Positions 56,375-64,000 of a stretch of 64,000 bases of DNA are shown here, piece by piece. The position numbers and the translations under genes are program-made. The notes under the pieces are model-generated. The model saw only the letters and a program-made list of their open reading frames with translations. It ran no database searches and had not been told where the DNA came from. The first letter of the stretch is position 1; each line of letters opens with the position of its first letter. The stretch is from Dryocosmus kuriphilus (Eukaryota; Arthropoda; Insecta; Hymenoptera; Cynipidae): contig CM076190.1 in the NCBI GenBank assembly GCA_038277395.1, positions 247,423,256 to 247,487,255 on the forward strand. The letters are read 5' to 3'.

Positions 56375-56529
56375 AATCTAATTACGAGCGAGCTCACTTC
56401 AAAAAGGCGAGTCATCCTCCCACTGCTTACTTAATTCTGGGCGAGGTTGGAATACCCCCCCCCCCCCCCCCCCCCTTTTTTTTTTACTCGACCTACCGTC
56501 TGAACCTGAATTTCTTACAAAGAAATAAG

Positions 56530-56757
56530 ATGGATGGGTTATCACTGTGGCAGAGGCTAGAAACAGGGGATATAACACGTGTCTACCTCCCGCCCACGAC
56601 TCGGTGGCTTACACCACCCTCCAACATGGCCGATTTAGACAATTTCTTCGCGAAAGATAAAATAAATCCTTCATCCACTCCATACCTAGTCTACACCCCC
56701 ACGCGTCCAATACCTAGCACCTACACCACTCGGAGGGTTCCACCTCTACGGATGTAG
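56530..56757 (+). CDS. Unidentified small frame, 75 codons
   Basis: ATG at 56530 (AAGATGGATGG, a fair start context) to TAG. The sequence MDGLSLWQRLETGDITRVYL is followed by a Pro/Thr-rich half (PPTTRWLTPPSN, TPYLVYTPTRPIPSTYTTRR). It has no recognised motif. It is preceded by a C-run of about 21 and a TATA box. It may be a fragment of the same element as 55373. Confidence 0.35.
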   Translation: MDGLSLWQRLETGDITRVYLPPTTRWLTPPSNMADLDNFFAKDKINPSSTPYLVYTPTRPIPSTYTTRRVPPLRM

Positions 56758-56790
56758 AGAATTACGAACCGAAAAAGTTGGACCGTAACA

Positions 56791-57261
56791 TCATTTAAAA
56801 TTCTCTAAAGTCACTTGGAATATGTTTAAATCACCATAATATTTTTCAATACATTAAAATCATTTCAAATACCTTAAAGTCACTTGGAATTTCTTTAAAT
56901 CATTTGAATTATAATTCAAAGCGTTGACGCGTTAGAGAATTTCAAGATAATTACCTTGAAATTCTCTAGCGTGTCTTGAAAGAGGCTTTACATTTTTTTA
57001 AATTCCCTAAAAATATTTAAATGAATCAAAATTCCTTAAAATATTCTATAAAATTTTAAAATACCTTAAAATCATTTCAAACTCATTAAACTCACTTGGA
57101 ATTTTTTTTTAAATCACTTGAATTATAGTTTAATCTGTTGGCACGTTAGAGAACTTCAATATAATTGCCTTAAAATTCTCCAAAGTGTCTTTAAATAGGC
57201 TTGAAGTCACATGGAGTTTTTTAAAATCACTTGAATTATAATTTTAAGCGTTGACGTGTTA
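56791..57261 (+). repeat. Dispersed unit D array
   Basis: Three units with TTGAATTATAATTCAAAGCG, TTGACGCGTTAGAGAATTTC and CTTGAAATTCTCTAGCGTGT, about 190 bp apart. It is interrupted at 57262 and again by the mariner at 59392. Confidence 0.8.
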
Positions 57262-57956
57262 CGGTGGGTCCTGTGAGGATGGCAATTGAAAATTCTTGGC
57301 GATTGCTTGTCCCCACAACCTACACAAGGATAAATGCATGGCCGTGGCCGACGTCGTTGCGCCTCCCGTATTAATACACTCACGAACTTAAAATACTACT
57401 ACACTATACATCCAGTATGATAGAGTATGAGAGAAGAGGCCATGGTGTAGTAGAGCATAAGAGACGAGAAGCACGTCGAGTGTGAACCTCCTTCTTAGCA
57501 TGCTTTAAGGATATTCGTGGTGATCCGCGGGACCACAAAAATTTAAATAACAAATTCAATTCTTATTAAAAACCAAAAAGCCATATAAATAATGTTCTTA
57601 ACTTCCCACAAACTATCTAAATTCCGCATTTCAAAAAAATTACTAAATAAACTGAAAATTATTAATAACTAATAATAAAAGTCTTCAATTTTGAATGAAA
57701 GAATAATATCGATATAGAATACTTCGATTAATTGGCAGAATCAAAATTGTATTTCTAAGATATGGATAAATAATAACTGAACAACCACTTCATGAACATA
57801 ATTTATTTATAACAATAAAAACTTCCCTCAAGAATAATCTCTAAAATCTTATCGGCTATCTATATATTAATTTTGAACAACATTCGGTAGACACTAGAAT
57901 CTCGATGACCAATGACAACCAATACAGAAACTGACATTCATCTATAGGATTGTTAT

Positions 57957-58002
<46 letters not shown>

Positions 58003-59307
58003 TGCTTATGTAGGTATACATATATATTTATTGCTTTATAGTAATTACGGCTGCTTTAATTATTGACAAACGTTAATAAATAATTGAAGGCCAATACTAT
58101 TTACTGAGTTTTTATTGCATTAATCATTTAATATTACTAACAAGTAATAAGGTTGATTGATGAGATTATTGAATGCTGTCGATTGGAGAGATCCTAAATT
58201 AAATAAACTAAACTAAAACAACAATACTAAATAATAAAAGTAACAAAAATATTAAATTAACAATAGAAGGTTAATTCTTCCTAACAATTATTATAAATGA
58301 CATTTGAAAGGTAAACATTTAAGTCTAAGAACTTACACGATTTGTTTGGTGTTAGATTTTGATTTAGAAAAATTAACCGAGTACTTTAAGTGAATTGCCT
58401 AGCAACAGTGCACGTGCGCTTTCCAAATTTCTTAAGTTGCAATAATTTTCAAAACTCAGCATTAGGGGTCACGCGGACTGCATCCTTCTGGAACAGAGGT
58501 CCCACGCTCGAGGTCCGTCGTGTTTTTTTTGCTCGCGCCTCTTCGTGTGGCGGTTGTTGTACGAAAAGCGCAAAATAAGAGCGCGAAAAGATAGCAATGT
58601 CCCGGTGTTTTTATTACGATGTTAAATTAAAGTAAAAATAAATTCATCTCATTTATGCCAGTAAGTCCACATCGGTTTGGGACAAGTGGTTTGAGTTAAA
58701 AACGTTACAAGTGCTTTTCGGACAAAGGTCATAACACGGAGAACGGTGCGGTGTGGCAAAAGGGCAGGACGATCTGGCTGTTGAAGGACAAAGAATCATC
58801 TCGCTTAGATTGACAAGATTAGATATTGGTATTGATTGGTAACCCACCAAATCGCTCATTCTCTGTCACGCTCTCGTCTCTCCTTCTCTTTCACTCGCGC
58901 CTTCTGCCGTAATCGGCTAATCGTCGCAAGGTCTACTTTAACTGTAAACAATACGAATAACTCTAGTAAATTCTCGCCCGTCAATAATGGTCCGTAGTTC
59001 TTATCTTTGTTTAAATTGAGACTTACAATAAAAGTAATTATTTTCTATACAATATTACAAAGTTAGTGAGTGTTTTATTTTCGGCTAGCATTTTGATTTT
59101 CCTCAGAAATCCCACTTTTTCATAGTGAAAAATTAAACAATCAGCAATGCATTTCTCACCAGGAGCGGATTCAACGGTCCCATACTAAATAAACAATCTG
59201 ATTTACTAATCAGATTGGTCTGTTGTAACCTCCGACCTATCAGCATCTGTAGGCCCACACGACCGATCGCACAATCATCCTTTTTATAAAATTGCTGGTA
59301 CATGACA
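57262..59307. mobile_element. Unidentified 2-kb insertion in unit D
   Basis: The D unit word GACGTGTTA (57253-57261) is followed by foreign sequence. The next D unit resumes with GACGCGTTTGAGAATTTC at 59308, giving a 9-bp imperfect duplication (7 of 9 identical). The interior is A+T-rich with a few G+C-rich parts (57262-57540, 58480-58560, 58860-58920). No terminal inverted repeats were seen (CGGTGGGTCC versus TGTCATGTAC) and no transposase. It could be a non-autonomous or decayed element with an 8-9-bp duplication. Confidence 0.5.
57957..58000. repeat. (TA)n microsatellite
   Basis: About 20 TA dinucleotides, followed by GCATGCTTATG and further TATACATATATA. Confidence 0.95.
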
Positions 59308-59391
59308 GACGCGTTTGAGAATTTCAAGATAATTCTCTTGAAATTCGCTAAACGTGTCTTTAGAAATGCTTTAAATCTCTTAGAATTCACT
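59308..59391 (+). repeat. Unit D fragment between two insertions
   Basis: TTTGAGAATTTCAAGATAAT and TAAACGTGTCTTTAGAAATG are D words. The mariner target TA is at its right edge. Confidence 0.8.
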
Positions 59392-59393
59392 TA

Positions 59394-60718
59394 CGAGGGC
59401 CTACCCAAAAGAAACCGAACTACTTTTGTACAAAGTTATTATTTTGATTTTTCTACAAAAAACATTTAATCTCCTTCAAATTACTCTCCATTGGAGACAA
59501 TACACTTATCTAATCTTTTATTCCATTGTTCGAAACATTTTTTAAATTCCTCTTTTGTGATGCTTGACAGCGCCTCCGTCGTTTTTTCCTTCACTTCAGC
59601 TACGTCCGCAAAACGCTTTCCTTTCATGTCCCTTTTCATTCGGGGGAATAAAAAAAAGTCACAGGGGGCTAAATCGGGTGAATAGGGTGGGTGAGGAACA
59701 GTGGCCATGCTATTTTTGGTCAAAAATCGGCGCACAGAAAGAGCTGTGTGAGCAGGGGCGTTGTCGTGGTGGAAAAACCAGTCCCCCGACTGCCACAAAT
59801 CAGGCCTTTTCCGTCGTAAACTGTTGCGCAATCTTTTCAAGACTTCCAAGTAAAATGCCTGATTAACTGTCTGACCCGGTGGAACAAATTCTGAATGGAC
59901 GACTCCTCTCACATCGAAAAAAAACAAATGAGCATCGTCTTAATGTTTGACTTCACCTGACGAGCTTTTTTAGGGCGAGGCGAATTTTGAGTCTTCCATT
60001 GACTTGACTGTTGCTTAGTTTCAGGATCGTATCCATAACACCACGATTCGTCACCTGTTATGACCTTGGAAAAAATGTTTGGATCATTTTGGAATTCCTC
60101 CTTCAAAGCAGAGCATGCTTGCACGCGGCCTTGTTTTTGCTCTGCAGTCAGCAGTCGAGGAACAAATTTTAGAGCCACCCTTCTCATCCCCAAATCTTCA
60201 CTTAGAATTCTGTGTACTGAACTCCAACTCACGCCAGATTTCTCCACAACTTCTTCGATGGTCCTTCGTCGACCTTCCAGGATGATTTCACGAATTTTTT
60301 CAACATTTTCGTCGGTTCGGGCCGTCGAAGGACGTCCAGAGCGAGGTTGGTCGTCAATTGACATTTCCCCACTTTTAAAACGGGAAAACCACTCGAACAC
60401 TTGAGTTTTTCCCATAGCATCATCCTTGTAGGCCGTTTTTAACATTTGAAGAGTTTCTGTGCCCGTTTTCCCGAGCAGGAAGCAAAACCTCACATTGGCA
60501 CGCTGATCACGAAAATCAACCATCACAAAAAGCGACGAGCGCGCAAAGCAACAGTCGCAAAAAAAATTACACACACCAAATGCAACCTTACACAGTGATA
60601 GCAGTTGGCATAATAACTGGTGAAAAGTGCCTCTACACGCACCTACCGGCAAAAACCCGGTACTACAACAACTCCGCTCCCCACAACATCAGTTCGGTTT
60701 CTTTTGGGTAGGCCCTCG
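59394..60718 (-). mobile_element. mariner transposon, near-intact
   Basis: The 1,325-bp element is flanked by TA on both sides (59392-59393, 60719-60720). Its terminal inverted repeats are a perfect 28-bp match: CGAGGGCCTACCCAAAAGAA begins the left end, and the identical sequence is read inward from 60718 on the other strand. The length and TA target are those of intact mariners (about 1.3 kb). It carries one transposase gene. Perfect ends and a single coding lesion suggest fairly recent insertion into unit D. Confidence 0.95.
59481..60523 (-). pseudogene. mariner DD34D transposase with one frameshift
   Basis: The start is ATG at 60523 (MVDFRDQRANVRFCFLLGKT); longer upstream codons to 60652 reach into the 5' region and are unlikely. 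The N-terminal part holds two helix-turn-helix segments (KTQVFEWFSRFKSG with RSGRPST linker, and VVEKSGVSWSSVHRIL). VPRLLTAEQK stands where many mariners have WVPHEL. The catalytic domain has Asp158 in ITGDESW, then HHDNAPAHTA and YSPDLAPCDFF with exactly 34 residues between the last two Asp, the mariner signature. The frame breaks in a run of eight A (about 59916-59923): the N-terminal part ends ICFFSM-stop, and the other frame continues FFDVRGVVHSEF. Total length is about 347 residues, normal for the family. A homopolymer miscount in assembly is possible. Confidence 0.93.
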
Positions 60719-60720
60719 TA

Positions 60721-60880
60721 GTTTATTTAAAATAAATTAAAATTCCTAAAAAATCCCTATAATACTTTAAAATATATTAAAATCGTTTCAAGTTCCTTAA
60801 AGTCACATGGAATTGTTTTAAATCACTTGAATTATCTTAAAATTATCTAATGTGTCTTTAAAACTGCTTTAAGTTTCTTA
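60721..60880 (+). repeat. Dispersed unit D, right of mariner
   Basis: AATTAAAATTCCTAAAAAAT, TTAAAGTCACATGGAATTG and TAATGTGTCTTTAAAACTGC continue the D unit broken by the mariner. Confidence 0.75.
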
Positions 60881-60996
60881 CAATTCAAGGATTTTCTTTA
60901 TATTTTTCAGAAATTTGGAAGTTTCTGAGAAATATTATGAAAAACTACACTTAGCCTTTGCAAATCGCAAATTTTCCTTATTTTTTTGATACTTGT
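60881..60996 (+). repeat. Satellite A, one and a half units
   Basis: ATTATGAAAAACTACACTTA and TTTGCAAATCGCAAATTTTC. The second unit is split by the retroposon at 61010. Confidence 0.88.
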
Positions 60997-61009
60997 AATT
61001 TCCTTGGAA
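60997..61009. repeat. Target-site duplication of the retroposon, left copy
   Basis: AATTTCCTTGGAA here and at 62170-62182 are identical over 13 bp. The word is satellite A sequence. Confidence 0.92.
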
Positions 61010-62169
61010 CCCTCCCTGGGGAATACATGACCTTGTAGTTGGTGGGACGGCTTAAGGGTCTAATCGGACGAGCGACCTAGAGTAGGTGAATCAGAGGGAC
61101 TGTATCGCGAGATGCGGCTGCTCTGGGGAACTGGTGGTCTCTAGTCTGCGGGACCCTAACCAAGAAGCGATCCTTCCAGGGGCTAATGGCAAAGCCTCCT
61201 GAAATATCGAGGGCGCGAGTCCTCATGCTCTTAAGCTAAGATATGGTCGTCGTGTCGAAAGATGAATGGCACCAGGGTTACCAAATTCTTGAATGCTCCG
61301 GTTTGCCCCCTCAATTGAGACGGGCATGGCGGAGTTTGAAGGAGGTGTCGAAACGGAGACTTAGGGATACCAGGTCGAATCCCTTAGTATTCAGACCCTC
61401 TCCCTGTAAGCTGGGCTCTGCAGGGAGCAGTCCTTTAAATCCCCAGTCTCTCACGTGGGGCCCAATATGGCGAACAGAGAAAACACATGTAATAAAATAA
61501 GGGCCCCACATACACATACACTTTATTTATTTATTTAGTTAAACCATCGCCAAAAGGGGACGGCTCCAAAGGAGTCGGCTCCCAAGTAGCGAAGGAAAGA
61601 ATTAACGAGCAGCCAGGGCTCCTCGCAAGGGGTCTTGGAAAAATTCCTCTTGCCCGTCATGCGGGTAAGAGGAGAAAGGGCTCCAAGGAGCGATCCTTAC
61701 AGGGGGGAATATCAAGGGCGCGAGTCCTTATGCCTCACCCCTTAATCCATCGGCAAAACGGGACCGCTCCAAAGGGGACGGCTCCAAAGTAGCAAGGGAG
61801 ACAATCACCGGGCATCTAGGGCTCCTCGCAAGGGATCTTGGAACAACGGACTTCATCTGGAGCAGCTCCTCATGCCCGTCATGCGGGTGGGAGGAGAAGG
61901 GGCTCCAGGAGCACCCCCTTAAGCAGATAGACGGAAGGGTCTAGGGCTCTGAAACCACAGGGCCTGACCTTTGTACTCGCACGGGGCGGGACTTGGTTCC
62001 ACAACGGAATGCGGGAAATGCGTTGTGGCATAATGGACTTATAGTCTGAGTGCCGGGTGAGGATGTGGTTTTAGTGGGTAGGGGCCGTCAGGCCGAGTCC
62101 CAAACTCAGTCCGCCAAAAGGATTTCCACCTCCTCCTCCGCCAAACAAGAAAAGAAAAAAAGAAAAAAA
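61010..62169 (+). mobile_element. A-tailed retroposon (non-autonomous or truncated LINE)
   Basis: 1,160 bp of G+C-rich sequence ends in an A-rich tail (about 62145-62169, AAGAAAAGAAAAAAAG) and is bounded by a perfect 13-bp duplication, the mark of LINE-driven retrotransposition. It contains an internal direct repeat: GGCTCCAAAGGAGTCGGCTC and CAGGGCTCCTCGCAAGGGGT at 61560-61635 return at about 61767-61845. No reverse transcriptase frame is seen. The open frame 61243-61500 has no recognised motif. It is either a non-autonomous retroposon or the 3' part of a LINE. Confidence 0.85.
61326..61384 (+). other. tRNA-like A-box and B-box pair inside the retroposon
   Basis: TGGCGGAGTTTG (61327-61338) fits the RNA polymerase III A box, and GGTCGAATCCC (61373-61383) is one base short of the B-box consensus. 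The 34-bp gap between them is plausible for a tRNA-derived promoter. They lie about 320 bp inside the element, not at its start, so a working promoter is uncertain. Confidence 0.3.
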
Positions 62170-62182
62170 AATTTCCTTGGAA
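62170..62182. repeat. Target-site duplication of the retroposon, right copy
   Basis: Identical to 60997-61009. Satellite A continues in register directly after it. Confidence 0.92.
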
Positions 62183-64000
62183 ATTCTATAAAAAAATACA
62201 AATAGCCTATGCAAATCGTGAATTATCGTTACTTTTTTTGAAGTTTGTAATTTTCTATGTAAGACTGTGAAAAAATACAGTTAGGTTTTGCGAATCGAAA
62301 ACCTAAATTTTCTAAAAATTGGTTACTTTCTAGGAAATATTATGAGAAATTACAATCGGCTTTTGCAAAAGGAAATTTTTTACATTTTCTTGAGATATTT
62401 GTAATTTTTAAGGAAATACTACAAGAAACTACAAATAGCCTACGGAAATCGTAAATTATTGTTACTTTTTTTGAAGTTTGTAAGTTTGTACGAATGAGCA
62501 TGAAAAACTACAACAAATATTATGAAAAAATACAATAAATTAACTTTTGCAAATAGCAAATTTTCGTTATTTTTTTAGAAACTTGTAATTTCCTAAGAAT
62601 TACTATGAAAATCTACAGTTAGCTTTTACAAATCGCCGATTTTCTTTAGATTTTCAGAAATATTTAATTTTCTAGGAAATATTATGAAAACCTACACATA
62701 GATTTTCCAAATCGCTGATTTTACTTTATTTAAAAAAAATTTTTTATTTTCTAGGAAATATTACGAAAATCTACAATTATCTTTTGCAAATCGCAAATTT
62801 ACGATTTAAAGAATTTGGAACCATATGATTTTCTTTAAATTTTTCAGAAATTTGTAATTTTCTAGGAAATATTATGAAAAAGTACACTTAGCTTTTGCAA
62901 ATCGACGATTTTCTTTGTATTTTTCAGAAAATTTTAATTCTCTAGGGAATATTATGAAAAACTACAATTAGCCTTTGCAAATTGCAAAAGTCAAATTTTC
63001 TTCAGAAATTTGTAATTTTGTAGAAAATACTACGAAAAACTGTAATTATCTTTTGCAAAATGCAGATTTTCGTTACTTTATGTAAAAATTCAGAATTTTT
63101 TAGGGAATACTTAGAAAAACTACTATTGGTAGTTGCAAATCGCAAATCTCCATTTTTATTAAATTTGTCAGTTTGTAGTAAATATTATGAAACAATAACA
63201 TTATATTTTACAAAACGCGAATACTCCTTATTTTTTTGGAAATCTGTAATTTTCTAGGAAAGACTATGAAAAACTACAATTGGCTTTTACGAATAACAAA
63301 GCTTCTTTTTTTCCCGTAACTTTCTAGGGAATATTATTTGTGGATCGCAAACTTTCTCTTTTTTAAAATTTGTAATTTTCCAGGAAGTATTATGAAAAAC
63401 TAGAATTAGTTTTTGCAAATCGCAAATTATAGTTATTTTTTTTATGTTTGAAATTTTCTATGGAAGTCTGTGAAAAACTATAGTGAGCTTTTGCGAATCG
63501 CGAAACTTCTGCTTTTCTAAATTTGTGACTATCTAGGAAATATTATGGAAAACTACAATCAGATTTTGCAAATACCAATTTTCGTTATTTTGTTCTAGAT
63601 ACTTATAACTTCCTAGGAAATACTATGAAAAACTACAATTAGCCTATGCAGATTGTAAATTACCGGTACTTTTTCTAGATTTTTTTAATTTTCTACGAAA
63701 GATGAAAACCTACAATTAGCTTTTGCAAATCGCAAATTATATTTATTTTTTTAGAAGTTTTGTAATTTTCTATGGAAGACTGTAACAAGCTAAGCTTAGC
63801 TTTTTCGAATCGAAAATCTTTGTTTTTCTTTTAATTTGTATCTTTCTAGGAAATATTATAAAAAACTACATTAGCTTTTGTAAATAGCAAATTATTTTCG
63901 TTTTTTTTTTATTAGTTTATAATTTTCTATTGAAGACTGTGAAAAATACAATTAGCTTTTGCGAATCGCAAATCTTCCTTTCTTTAAATTTGTAACTTTC
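62183..64000 (+). repeat. Satellite family A array to window end
   Basis: About 22 units in the same orientation as all other A blocks. No gene is supported. Confidence 0.93.

Larger units (their letters stand above)
54490..56790 (+). mobile_element. Unidentified G+C-rich insertion with two TATA-led frames
   Basis: 2.3 kb of balanced composition sits inside A+T-rich unit D. Features in order: a leader with a TATA box at 54899, a basic/proline-rich frame, C-runs at about 55240, 56342 and 56454, a second TATA box at 56366 and a short frame at 56530. The word GGTTGGAATACC precedes two of the C-runs. ATCATT occurs near both edges (54498 and 56789) but is too short to prove a target duplication. 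No terminal inverted or long terminal repeats were found. It could be a fragment of an LTR element or a small unknown element. Confidence 0.45.

Noticed and set aside
54490..56790. LTR retrotransposon with paired long terminal repeats
   Set aside because: The promoter-like leader suggests one, but no direct repeat of 100 bp or more pairs the two ends, and no pol domain is visible.

Overview
The window is eukaryotic, very A+T-rich, repeat-dominated DNA of the kind found in heterochromatin. It looks like an arthropod, probably an insect: it holds a mariner DD34D element, a Tc1-like element, an RTE-type LINE and a Mutator/Kolobok-like transposon. The order or species cannot be fixed from sequence alone. 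I see no rRNA, tRNA, CRISPR, operon or complete host gene.

Most of the window is tandem repeat. Family A (unit about 75-85 bp, always in the same orientation) fills 1-1966, 5415-7558, 21485-27835, 29475-31620 and 62183-64000. Family B (about 155-158 bp, rich in GAATTC-like words) fills 8690-9058, 18426-20090, 33206-36665, 37891-40840 and 50300-53270. Shorter GAATT-type arrays and several dispersed units (here called D, E, F and G) lie between them.

Integrated elements interrupt the satellites, several with visible target-site duplications (TSDs): a decayed LINE at 1967-5399 (15-bp TSD with one mismatch); a roughly 9.4-kb imperfect palindrome at 9059-18425 carrying a decayed Tc1-like transposon (14655-15726); a Mutator/Kolobok-like transposon at 46658-49388 with one in-frame stop; a 2-kb unidentified insertion at 57262-59307; a mariner at 59394-60718 with perfect 28-bp inverted repeats and one frameshift; and an A-tailed retroposon at 61010-62169 with a perfect 13-bp TSD. 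Two G+C-rich islands (40841-43320 and 54490-56790) carry reading frames I cannot assign.

The best candidate for host-type coding sequence is a pair of homologous terminal exons on the minus strand (8228-8631 and 49716-50119). Both are exactly 404 nt, both are open and both have a 3' splice acceptor and a downstream AATAAA. They differ at about a quarter of their residues. The second copy has the Mutator/Kolobok-like element inserted between its stop codon and its AATAAA signal. Their function is unknown.
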